DNA from: Helichrysum umbraculigerum
Taxonomy: Eukaryota > Streptophyta > Magnoliopsida > Asterales > Asteraceae
NCBI GenBank assembly: GCA_949592205.1
Contig: CATIUR010000003.1
Coordinates: forward strand, 153,640,759-153,704,758
Direction of reading: 5' to 3'
Length of the DNA: 64,000 bases
A model generated the notes under the pieces. It had not been told where the DNA came from. It made no database searches and was given only the letters and a program-made list of their open reading frames with translations. This document shows positions 23,552-33,411 of the stretch, piece by piece. Position 1 is the first letter of the stretch, and each line of letters begins with the position of its first letter. The translations under genes and the position numbers were made by a program.

Positions 23552-23770
23552 AACAAATAATTGTGATTATGATATATAAAAAATAGGGAATGTGTAAATA
23601 TATATAAAATATGTTTTTTCAAAAAGATGTGTATATATATAAAAAATAAAATAAGTACATCAAAATGTAAAACATAATGTAACATTGGGTTTTTTTTGGC
23701 GGACTAAAATCGCAACTCATTTACGTCGTCGGTAACTCGTTCACGTCTCGTTCACATCTCCTCATGCATT

Positions 23771-24110
23771 GGCAAATCGCAAATCGCAAATTTGCGATTT
23801 GCGATTTGCGATGGCACCACCACTCGTACACGAATCGTTAACGACTCGGGAATCGGTAAACTACTCGGGCATGGGCAAATCGCAAATCGCAAGCTTGCGC
23901 TTTGCGATTTGCGATGGCACCACCCCTCGTACAACGCTCGTTAACGACTCGGGAATTGGGAAACTACTCGGGAATAGGCAAATCGCAAATCGCAAGCTTG
24001 CGCTTTGCGATTTGCGATGGCATATTTATTCCGGCCACGGCTCGCTCGGTGACCGGGTCGCAAAAGCAAGACGCGGGGTCGCAAATCGCAAATTTGCGAT
24101 TTGCGATTTC
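23771..24110. repeat. Right-end array of four phased palindromes (GCAAATCG family)
   Basis: Palindromes centred near 23791, 23895, 23998 and 24094, about 96-104 bp apart, mirror the left-end array in number and period. Two have an AAGCTT centre. Spacers share CGTTAACGACTCGGGAAT-type text. The outer inverted repeat continues to 24192. Confidence 0.9.
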
Positions 24111-24201
24111 GTGTGGTATTTCGTCAACTTTTTTTCCGGGATGGCAAATCCATATATACTTCAAAAAAAAGTGGTATTTTTTTTAATTTCCCTTTTATTA
24201 A

Positions 24202-24697
24202 TAGGGTCGTGATAAAATTTATAAAATTCAAAGTGGTAGTCAACATATTAATATTTTAAGTGTGGATTTACATTTATAATCGTTATTATCACTATCAAAC
24301 CTTCATATTACAAAATCATGACACGTAGCCGTATTTGAGAGAGGACGCGGTGATCGATCCTCAGAGAATAATATAATAATTTGAATAACTATAACTGTTT
24401 CAAAATTGATTGAGTCGCAATAAAAAAAATACAAAAATTCTTATACTTTGGACATAATGTCTCCTTTCGGTAATTACTCAACTTTTGTCCATGACTCTAA
24501 AAGTGAGAGACGCCTACATATTATAATAAAAGCTTGTATATAAAGTATCATAACAACCGTCAGGTAATAACAGGTTGTTGTGATTATTATACTAAAGAAC
24601 ATCAAAATTGGTGTAATAACAGGTTGTTGTGATTATTATACTAAAGAACATCAAAATTGGTGTAAAGGTATAAACAGAATTATTATTATTATTATTA
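24202..24697. other. Intergenic, with a 49-bp tandem duplication
   Basis: GTAATAACAGGTTGTTGTGA starts a 49-bp unit present twice in tandem (24564-24612 and 24613-24661). Otherwise nothing gene-like is seen. Confidence 0.7.
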
Positions 24698-24924
24698 GGG
24701 TTTTGCTAACGTGTGCTCCCGTGGCACAAGTTAAGATGCATTTAATGAAGTTAAAATTTTCTTAATTATTAATTTTTACATTTAATGCTCATTAATTCAA
24801 TCTAATATTTTCCTTTTTTATGCATACATTAATTACAAATTCTGTTATTTAAGGAAATTAAAAGTTCATTAAACGCACCTTAACGTGTGCCATGGGCCCA
24901 TGGGGGCACACGTTAGCAAAACCC
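24698..24924. mobile_element. Mutator-type MITE (227 bp)
   Basis: Ends GGGTTTTGCTAACGTGTGC and its complement form a terminal inverted repeat. The flanks are TTATTATTA on both sides, a 9-bp TSD by length, but the insertion is in a (TTA)n microsatellite (continuing to 24965), so the TSD is not independent proof. There is no coding. Confidence 0.7.
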
Positions 24925-24965
<41 letters not shown>

Positions 24966-24967
<2 letters not shown>

Positions 24968-25544
24968 AAGAATAATGACATACTATAATACTTTTGTATG
25001 TAAATGAGTTGTATTAACAAAATAGACAAGAATAAATGAGACTTTTTATATGTAGGTAGGTTTGAATATATATAATGGTCATATATATTTAAATATATGT
25101 CTAACAAAAACAATATAGTCTCCACTTACAATACGACTAAAAACAATTGTGATAGAACATATAGAAGGTTAATGACAAATATTTACAGTCAAGGGTAAAA
25201 CAACCTTAGTTGAATTATATATAATGTAAAAAGTATTATAAGCATAGAAAACATATGAAAAGTACAAGTAGGTTCAAATTAATACGAGCTTTTATTTGCC
25301 CCTCACACTCGCACGGGATAGATTATATAATTTAACAACTCGATTATCGATACAACATATGAGATTGGAAAATAATTATCATTTTAGACAAAAAAAAAAA
25401 CAAATGAAATACAAAGACATACGTATGTTAATCAAATATATTAAAAAACAAATGAAATACAAAGACAAACAAATCTAAACACTTAAAACTCACCTTCATC
25501 GTACTTGTTGATGCTTCAAAAAGTTATAATTACTTGAGAGGACT
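24966..25544. other. Intergenic, nothing recognised
   Basis: AT-rich DNA with short A-runs. The ORF at 25296-25478 is low-complexity Lys/Tyr text and is not a gene. Confidence 0.6.
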
Positions 25545-25553
25545 AATACGAAA

Positions 25554-25685
25554 GGGTGATGATTCGTACATCGCCTGTTTTTAGTCATACACCACCAAAC
25601 GTGCTACAGGTGTTGTACTGTACGATACCATAAAGCACTTTTGGTGGTGTACGGCAAAAAACAGGTGGTGTACGAATCACTCTCC
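25554..25685. mobile_element. Mutator-type MITE (132 bp)
   Basis: The perfect 9-bp TSD AATACGAAA lies at 25545-25553 and 25686-25694. Almost the whole element is two inverted arms (GATTCGTACA, CACCACCTGTTTTT and CACCACCAAA-type text), so it is close to a hairpin. Confidence 0.85.
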
Positions 25686-25694
25686 AATACGAAA

Positions 25695-26467
25695 TGGTCC
25701 GATGCAATTAATTATTATTATTATATCAACACACTGACAATAAATGTGAGAATATTTATAATAAGATGGTAAGTAACTAATATTAACATGCTTTTCGTAT
25801 TAATTAACAAATATATCATGATATATATATATTGTACGTCAACTTACTTTGTGAATTGTATATAAGGTATAATAACATCTTAACCATATAAATTTACGAC
25901 ACTTATGATAAGATAACACACCTGAAATAATACATAAATAATCTGATTAGCATGAGAAAATAAGGTACATTTTCCTTTGGTTTTAACTTTCTTCATCAAA
26001 TTATGTTTTAGCATTTTTATAATAAGTTGTGTAAACTCTAAGATTTAAGAAGCTTAATCGCTAAATTAGTGAAAGTTACTTTCTTCATCAAATAATGTTT
26101 TAGCATTTTTAAAGTAAGTTGTGTAAATTCTAAGATTTAAGAAGCTTAATCGTTAAATTAGTGAAAGTTGTCCTACTAGCTTCAATAGTATAATTGTTTA
26201 ATGTTCTAGATTATAAATTAGAAACATGATGATGATAATAACGGCCTTCAAAACTGGTATTAATAACTTAAAACATGCATCAAAACTTATAATAAAAACA
26301 TAGCAAACTCAGCGTCCCTTAAATATTAATGAAATTATAATTTATACATGTTAGAAACTTATTAATGATGGTTGTTAGACATGAATAACGAAACCCTCTA
26401 GCCCTCTAGGGTATCCTATTTATTTTTATATATTTAGAAAAGGTCAAACTAAGTTAACTGACATACG
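25695..26467. other. Intergenic, with a 92-bp tandem duplication
   Basis: The unit starting ACTTTCTTCATCAAAT occurs at 25986 and 26078 (about 92 bp each, a few differences). No gene is seen. Confidence 0.7.
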
Positions 26468-26952
26468 CTATATGCCAATCTATAAATAAAAATAAAATAT
26501 ACTTAAATCAAAATAGCTTGGAACAATCCCAATTCTTAATTGCTTTTTTCCATCCTCATCTAACGATCTAGATTAATTTAATGATTCTTACACTTAACAC
26601 CCTTTTATATTTAAAATTAATTATAACTAATAACGATTTAATTTAATAATATGTAGCTATTTAAATTAAATAAATTTATTTTTATTAGATAAAAAAACGA
26701 ATTTTGGTTAAAATTGGTTAAAAGATATTTGGTTATTAAAACATAAATAAATTATGTACTAAATAAAATAAATAGATACATATCTTTTAAATATTTAATT
26801 TACACAAGTAATAATAAAAAAGCGGACATCACATAACATTCTCATTATTCACGGTGTCTATATCTAATTATTTCAATTAAAACCCTAAACCCTCAATTTA
26901 ATACGGCAGCCGTGGTTAGAGTTGATGATGAATTTACTGAAATTGCATCTCC

Positions 26953-27088
26953 TATATTTGTGAGTATATCTTGAGCTCATTATCTTTTAATTTGTAGCTT
27001 CAGTGATATATATAATCTTCTATATTTGTGAGTATATCTTGAGCTCATTATCTTTTGATTTGTAGCTTCAGTGATATATATGCTAATA
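26953..27088. repeat. 68-bp tandem duplication in the Helitron
   Basis: TATATTTGTGAGTATATCTT starts two adjacent units at 26953 and 27021, nearly identical. Confidence 0.8.
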
Positions 27089-29363
27089 CATGTACTTTCA
27101 GTATGATTTTCGATTACGAGTAAACGGAAACGCCGCTCAAAATACAGTTGTTGAGGATTGTTTCCCATTGTGATTGAACGTAGGGTTTGATTGAATCGAG
27201 TGATGTGGTCTACTGGTTACCTTTTAGTATATAATCATAATCATTATCTGCCCGTTTATAGAGTTTTAGTCCAGCAGTTGTATGTTATGCTTTTTGATTA
27301 ATCTGGAAAAAAAATGATACTGTAAATTTCACGATGCATTATGGCAACAAAGGGAAATTCAGGGAATAACAAATCTAGGAATTCCACTACAATATTAATA
27401 GCCATTGATTTTGTGTTGTTTCTTTTATTTATTAGGATCATGGCCAAAGAGTGGTTTTGGGAAAGGAGATAGTATAGCTTTGGAGATGACCAAAACCAGT
27501 GCATATTGCAACATTCTTCCAAAGGTGGTAGTGAAAAATTGAGTGATGAAACAATTGAAGATACTTGAGAAGGTATGCTGACTGTTGTATATATTCTGTG
27601 TACGTATAAGACATGCATCGACATTCAAATATAACTTATATGTATATTGTAAAGTTGATTACCTACATTAAATGTTAAAGGTCTATAATTTATATGTACA
27701 TTGGTCATGAGGTATTTGTATATTATATGGTGCAGGGGCAAGATTGTGGGTTTTGAAGGGTCAATAGCTTTTTTTTTTGTTAGCATTGTATTTTTTTTTA
27801 TTATTAGTTAACATCCATTTTTTATGATTTGAAAGTCGATACTCTCTTTTCACCATTGTAAATCAACAAGGTTAGTCTTTTTTTTAATTGTGTTTGCTTA
27901 CATTGAAATGAATTCGGTACCTCCGTACCACTATCAACTCTTCTATTATGTTAGTCGATTGGATTGAATATGTCTATCCTTATATGCTAAACTGAAATTA
28001 TAAATGGTTACATGGTTAATGATTCCTTAATATTCCAGCGATGAAAATTTGTCTCAATGCAGCAAGGACACGAGTTCAATTGTTGAATTTTATCTAATCG
28101 TGGAAGAGGTTCTCGGTTAATTAATAATTTGTGATTTACTTTTTGATTGACGTGTTTCTATTGTTGATGAGGGTGGTTATTCATCGTCTACTCAAAATGC
28201 TATTTCTAGGGATCTTAAACGTATCGTGTGTGGGGTATGTTTGCTAATATATTTCGTGTTATAATATTTTTATTTTGATTTTTAGTGAATGAACTTGGAT
28301 TGATTTATAGTATTGGGTTACACACAACTTACAGTTCTCTTTGTTTGGTTCTTTATAAATGAGAGTGCAATGGTTGGTTCAATAGCCAGTGGCAGATTTC
28401 AGAATATATTGTCCGAAAAGGGGTATGCTTTAACCTTTTTCATTTCTTATATAAACCTATATATGCATTTAAGATCCGAAAGTTATTAAGTACGGAGTAG
28501 TACTTTACTGAAGTCTTTGATTATTCTAGCTATCCTTAATATCATTGGCTTGCTTTGTATATCATTTGCCCAAGTAAGCTCCTGATCATCACTCAATTGG
28601 TTTTTTCTTCTTTTTTATCTATAACTTTAATAAGCTAAATTTTGTATTCACAAAGGCAGTGTGTTCATAGTATACGTCGTTTATTTACATGGGACGGTTG
28701 TTGGAAGGATTTGGTTAGATGATGGCTATGGTATTTGTACATTGATTTGGTGTTATGTACTCTTTCGAAAAGTAGCAGGCAAGTCAAGCTAAATCGAATG
28801 AAATATGTATTTTTTAGTAGTACAATGATCTTCTAAAAATTTGAGAGTTGTTGTGATTGTAATATCGAAACAAGTGATCATTGTTTAGTAGTATTGTGTA
28901 AGGAAGCAAGAAACATTTAGGAAAAGGTATTTGAATGGTGGAAGTTAGAAGATGGGTAGTGTCAATAGTATGACAGTAGGTTAATTATTTAATTTTGTGA
29001 ATGGTAATATTAGTACAAAACAAGGTATTATGGCAGGCTATGGTTTTTGCATTTTTGAAATATGGGTGATAAGAAGTTTGACTGATATATCTACCTAATA
29101 TCTTTTTAGCAAGTAACGAAATGTTGGAAGAACATGTTTACGGTGCGACATTGTGCAAAGAGTCAATATGCAGAAGCTGGTCATGGCAATTTTCCGCTGC
29201 CAATGTTAAATCGTCGAAATCGTTGGGTGAGGTAATTGACTTTCTGTATCGTGGTCAATTAAGATTCCTAATTATATTCTTTTTATGCTTAATTGATGGT
29301 TTACGATTAGTCGATTTGTTTCATTATATATGTATTAAGGTAGCTTGTGTTTTTGTCAAATCA
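27089..29363. other. Helitron interior without recognisable genes
   Basis: Only short ORFs lie here, and none shows a family motif I can name. It may hold decayed Helitron or captured gene sequence. Confidence 0.5.
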
Positions 29364-29795
29364 TTAAAGTAAAATTTTTGCTTTTATTGTAGATAATACA
29401 TGATCGTTTATCAAATCTACTTCGTCATTTCTCCTAACAAATATTGCCCGGTCTTTAAAGAATGATGCGTCTTTGATATGTTGTTGGATGTTTGGAAATA
29501 TGTTATCGACAATTGATTTCACATTGTTCCCTGTTTGTTTGATTAACATGTCGTCAGGGAATGTAACATCAGCCCCACCTTCTCGATCCTCTCCAACTGT
29601 TCCTTCCCCTATATTAAGAATCCATTCTGCAAAATTTTTGGTTTCAACTTTAACATCAGCCCCACCTTCTCGATCATCTCCAACCGTTCCTTCCCCTATA
29701 TTAAGAATCCAATATGCAAACTTTTTGGTTTCGAATTCATCATCTGTATTTGTGCATCCTCTTTGTAAGCGCATATTGATTTTTAGAGAGCAGCT
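29364..29795 (-). pseudogene. PIF1-type helicase, central part, inverted
   Basis: The minus-strand frame reads INMRLQ, KFAYWILNIGEGTVGDD, TFPDDMLI, SIVDNIFP and VDLINDHVLSTI, the order seen in the middle of Helitron PIF1-like helicases. An 84-bp (28-codon) internal tandem duplication repeats FAxWILNIGEGTVGxDREGG (about 29566-29735). It lies opposite to the C-terminal part that follows on the plus strand, so the helicase has been split by a local inversion. Helicase ATP-binding motifs are missing. Confidence 0.8.
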
Positions 29796-29803
29796 TACTC
29801 ACC

Positions 29804-30298
29804 TGAGATATTAAACGAGTATAAACCAGGAGGTATCCGAAATCACGAACTCACTCTAAAGATAGGGGTCCCTGTTATACTACTGCGCAACATGGATCAA
29901 TTAAATGACACGTGCAATGGAATGAAGTTGCAAGTTACTGAGATGGCAGATCATTGTATAGAAGTAAAAATTATTCATGAAAAGTTTTTTGGAAAGAAGG
30001 CATACATACCTAGGATGAAATTGATACCTACAAACAAGAAAATACCCTTCAAATTTCAAAGACGTCAATTTCCAATATCTGTATGCTTTGTAATGACTAT
30101 CAACAAGAGCCAAGGACAGTCATTGAATAAGGTTGCTCTCTTCCCACGCAAACAAGTGTTCACACACGGAAGCTGTACGTCGCTTTATCACGAGTAACAA
30201 AAAAATCAGGATTAAAGGCGTTGATATTAGATGATGCAGGAAGAATAACAAATACAACAAAGAATGTCGTCTACAAAGAGGTCCTTCAAAGCAATTGA
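29804..30298 (+). pseudogene. PIF1-type helicase, C-terminal part, frameshifted
   Basis: The plus-strand frame gives SPEILNEYKPGG, KIGVPVILLRNMDQ, YIPRMKLIPTN, PFKFQRRQFPISVCFVMTIN and KSQGQSL, the conserved C-terminal motifs of Helitron PIF1-like helicases. A frameshift near 30166-30170 separates this from the last piece, KLYVALSRVTKKSGLKALIL, which ends at a stop at 30296-30298. With the inverted upstream piece it is clearly dead. Confidence 0.88.
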
Positions 30299-30870
30299 AC
30301 TTATCAATATTTAGATAATACAAAACATTACTGTCAAGTGTTTTAACTATTCAAGAGTAGACTTTACTTTACATTAATACCGTTGATTTGAATAAAACAT
30401 CAGATTTTCACATGTATACGAATTAGTACATTATTTATGTTTGTTCAACTTATTCTGCTTTAAGCTAAACCCAAATCAACTGATAGGTGAGATAAACCAC
30501 AACCAAAATCAACTCATACATGAATACCTAGCTATGGTTATTCACAAAATCGGTAACATAAAACGCCGGTGCAATCATTAAATATATACACCATAAAACT
30601 ACAAATTAAAATAGACCTAAATCACGAAGCCCAACAAGAAGATTTATAATAAAAACAACACACGGGCCCAACAAAAAACAAAATATTTTAATACAATATG
30701 ATTTCTTGCTCCATATTTGTCCAATTACATAAACCACACAATCCATTTAATTTTTAAATATCTAAGTATATTTAAATTCCCGTTTTCCTTAATTAATTAA
30801 AACAAAATAAAAAAACATATCCTATAACATAAATTTCCTTTAGAAAATATATAACCAAACCACTTAAACA
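30299..30870. other. Helitron 3' noncoding region
   Basis: AT-rich DNA between helicase stop and terminal hairpin. No ORF or repeat of note. Confidence 0.6.
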
Positions 30871-31045
30871 AAGCCCGCGTTACCGCGGGTCTTTTATCTA
30901 GTGTTTTTAAAACCGAAAACCGGATCGGAGCGGATAGGCCTCCGGTTCCGGTCCAACTGGTCCGAGTGAACCGCCCCAAAACCGGCCTACATCACCGTTT
31001 TTTAAAAAAAAAAAAAATTAAAATCCGAGTTAACCGGTCCGGTTC

Positions 31046-33378
31046 TGTAACACCCCAATAATTCACTGATTTGCGGAAGCATACTTGGGTGTTACTAATC
31101 AATATACAAAGCACAAGATATACAGCAAACGACCTCTAAATGAGACGTTTTGTAAATTAGTTACATTCCATAGATATAATGTTTGAAAACTTAGTGTTTT
31201 CGTATACAAAATGTAGTTTCCCCTAGAGTCCACGCGTATAGCGGGAGATTCTATTACATAATCAAAATATACAAAAGATAATGCTAAGAATCTCCGTTAA
31301 TGCAGTTGTGTTGAAATCATGCAACTCTAGCTAAAATCCTGGAGTAATCCTACTCCATCCGGGTACCTGAGAAAACATGCTAAAAAGTGTCAACCAAAAA
31401 GGTTGGTGAATCTCACAGGTTTGTAAGTAATATCGGCTTTGAACACGAGATTTCATTAGTAGTGCCCGTAGGCGTAAAATCAGCCATTGCTATCCAGCAA
31501 TCGTAAAATCAGTATTTGCAATCCAGCAATTATAAATAAATAAGTTTATACCGTTGCCATGAGGCTCATAATCGAAGCTTAACCCGTAAATAATATGTTT
31601 GCTCCCGTGACATGCTCGTAAGTGAGCAAGCATCAGTAACGAATAAGTAGTCACCCGTTTATACGTGTAAATCAGTACGTGGCAGCGCTACTGCCCCGGG
31701 TGGGGAGGGTCATTTCCCTAATGGATCCATTAACTAGTGTTCGCGCTTAAGTCCATAACTAACGATATATGATGGAGAGACTTCTGTAAATAGTAACAAC
31801 TCATGCAATTCCGTTTGGTATAGTAAACAGTTTAGTACTTGTGTTCAAGAAAAAGTAATAGCATGTATCTCCCCCAATAAGATAAAACAGTAAAAGTGGG
31901 GCCGTAAGACTCACCTGAGTCTTTGCAAGTACGTTTATATCAATAAACGAGTAAGTAATCTCAACCGTAGGTTCTCCGAACCCGTAACCTTCAAATGCCT
32001 AAACATATGAATTTAAGTAAGTAGATGTCTCGCAAGACCATCTAGGCTAGTTGTGTACACAACTCATTATGTCCAAGTGTTTGTTTAGTAATCCGTTTGT
32101 AGTTTGAAAACAAATATGGCCCGTTGGTGACGGTTTGTAATAATGATTCAAAGTGTTATCATTTATAACGCAATTTAGTGTAATTGTAATAGAAAGTATG
32201 TTCCATGACGTTTGTTAAGTCGTATGACATAAGTATTTGAAGTTGTGTAAGTTCGACACTTAGTAAAATCTGACTTTTCAAGGTTCTGGTTTGTGCGACG
32301 TAGCATGCGACGTAGCATGCGACGTAGGGTGCGACGTTGGCATGTACGTCGCATGATGCGACCTTCGCAAATCAATGAAACGTAGAGAGTGGCGTCGCTA
32401 ATGCGACGTTGAGATTTTAGTGCGACGTAGGTCGCGACGTCGCTAAGTGCGACGTCGGCCACTTAATGCGACGTTTTGAGCTACGTCGCAGATAGCCCAG
32501 CGTCTCTGCGACGTAGCGGTCTGATCGGAAATTGGTGGCCGGAAAATCGGTCGAAAAACTTCCGTTAGGTCCAAATCTTTTACCCAACCCATTTTTGGAC
32601 ATTTTAAGCATATATAAACCATAAAAACGTAAAAATGAGTAAAAACGGAGAGTTTCGGGTTTTGTCGGAACTTACAAAATGTCGGATCAAAAATCCGAAA
32701 AGATGGAAAGGTAGATCGGGATGCCGTGGTTCTTTTATTCCAAAGGAGTGGTATGATTCGGCGTCGTTTCGTGATGTTATTTTGTGATTTTGTAAGATGG
32801 TGGTGGTTTTGTTAGTTGAGAGAGAAATGAGAGAAAGAAAGAGAAAGAAATGAGGAAGTGAAAAGAAAGGGAAAAGGAAGTGGGAGGTTAAGCCTCCCAT
32901 TTTCAGTCCGCGCCTCCGCGCTCCGTGCGGTGTTCGTTTCCTCCGTCGTTTAAACGTTAAATCAAGCAGTTATATTTTTAAAAGGTGACGGGAATATTTT
33001 AATGAAATACCTTGAAATTAATTATAAAAACATTCGTCGAAGTATTAAAATTTTTAACTCGCGTTTAATACGTATTCGTTAAATTATTTAAAATGTCGTC
33101 GCGATATTATAATTAGTGTTTGTTCGCTATGTATTTTATATAATAAAATACGTTCTCATTATTTAGGTAAGTTTCTGTCACCAACGTCAAAATAATTGTG
33201 TCGGACTCCGTCCGGTTAATTCGTACGATTTATCCAAATCGCGTAAATACACACATATATATATAAATCAACTTATATATATACAAATAGAGCCTGTAAT
33301 TAGTCCTATTACATACTAATTACAACTAGTTACAAACAATTAAGCATAATTAATTATCCTAATTATGCGGGTGTTACA
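31046..33378 (-). repeat. Tekay-A 3' LTR (left in window)
   Basis: 2333 bp, nearly identical to 39192-41524. It contains the GCGACGT array at 32294-32515. The short open frames inside (32175-32900) occur in both LTRs and resemble no protein family. Confidence 0.95.
32294..32515. repeat. GCGACGT motif array in the Tekay-A LTR (copy in other LTR at 40440-40661)
   Basis: A dozen or more copies of (T)GCGACGT and its complement ACGTCGC, some forming GCGACGTCGC palindromes. The other LTR carries the same array with three or four base changes. Confidence 0.9.
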
Positions 33379-33390
33379 TTCTCCCCTTGT
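33379..33390 (-). promoter_or_regulatory. Tekay-A polypurine tract
   Basis: On the minus strand ACAAGGGGAGAA directly precedes the 3' LTR start TGTAACACCCG; this is the plus-strand DNA primer of reverse transcription. Confidence 0.8.
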
Positions 33391-33411
33391 TAAAGAAATT
33401 TCGTCCCGAAA

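Larger units (their letters stand above)
21857..23630. repeat. Tandem duplication of an ~891-bp AT-rich block
   Basis: The text from AATTGTAAACCAGTATCTAG at 21857 recurs at 22748 with very high identity, including the antisense PB1-like piece and the long AT palindrome. The second copy runs to about 23630, so the offset is 891 bp. Both ends lie near TA repeats, suggesting slippage or unequal exchange. Confidence 0.9.
10672..24192 (+). mobile_element. Complete Mutator-like element (MULE), 13.5 kb, with transposase and Ulp1 protease genes
   Basis: The perfect 9-bp TSD TTTTATTAA lies at 10663-10671 and 24193-24201, the diagnostic length for Mutator. Both ends begin GGGAAATTAAAAAAAATACC as inverted repeats, and homology runs inward for over 100 bp (TTGCCATCCCG, ATACCACACGAAATCGC) into palindrome arrays. 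Cargo, all on the plus strand: DUF1985-Ulp1 gene (11530-17155), PB1-like ORF (17493-17861) and MURA transposase gene (18577-21570). A duplicated AT-rich block with an antisense PB1-like relic follows. The pairing of mudrA with a Ulp1-like gene recalls Ulp1-carrying plant MULEs such as the Arabidopsis KI group. Open reading frames and an intact TSD suggest a possibly autonomous, not very old insertion. Confidence 0.95.
26479..30901 (+). mobile_element. Helitron (4.4 kb) with decayed helicase
   Basis: It begins TCTATAAATA directly after an A and ends with the hairpin CCCGCG-TTAC-CGCGGG (30873-30888), then about 12 nt to CTAG at 30898-30901, followed by T. TC start, 3' hairpin, CTRR end and insertion between A and T are the canonical Helitron features. 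Near its 3' end are two pieces of a PIF1-type helicase. No Rep (HUH nuclease) motif was found, so this copy cannot be autonomous. Confidence 0.85.

Noticed and set aside
27298..27628. Two overlapping minus-strand ORFs (about 70-108 codons) in the Helitron
   Set aside because: No helicase, Rep or RPA motif could be recognised; left as noncoding.
32175..32900. ORFs rich in Arg/Thr in the Tekay-A LTR (and again at 40321-41046)
   Set aside because: They come from the GCGACGT motif array and LTR leader; present in both LTRs only because the LTRs are copies.
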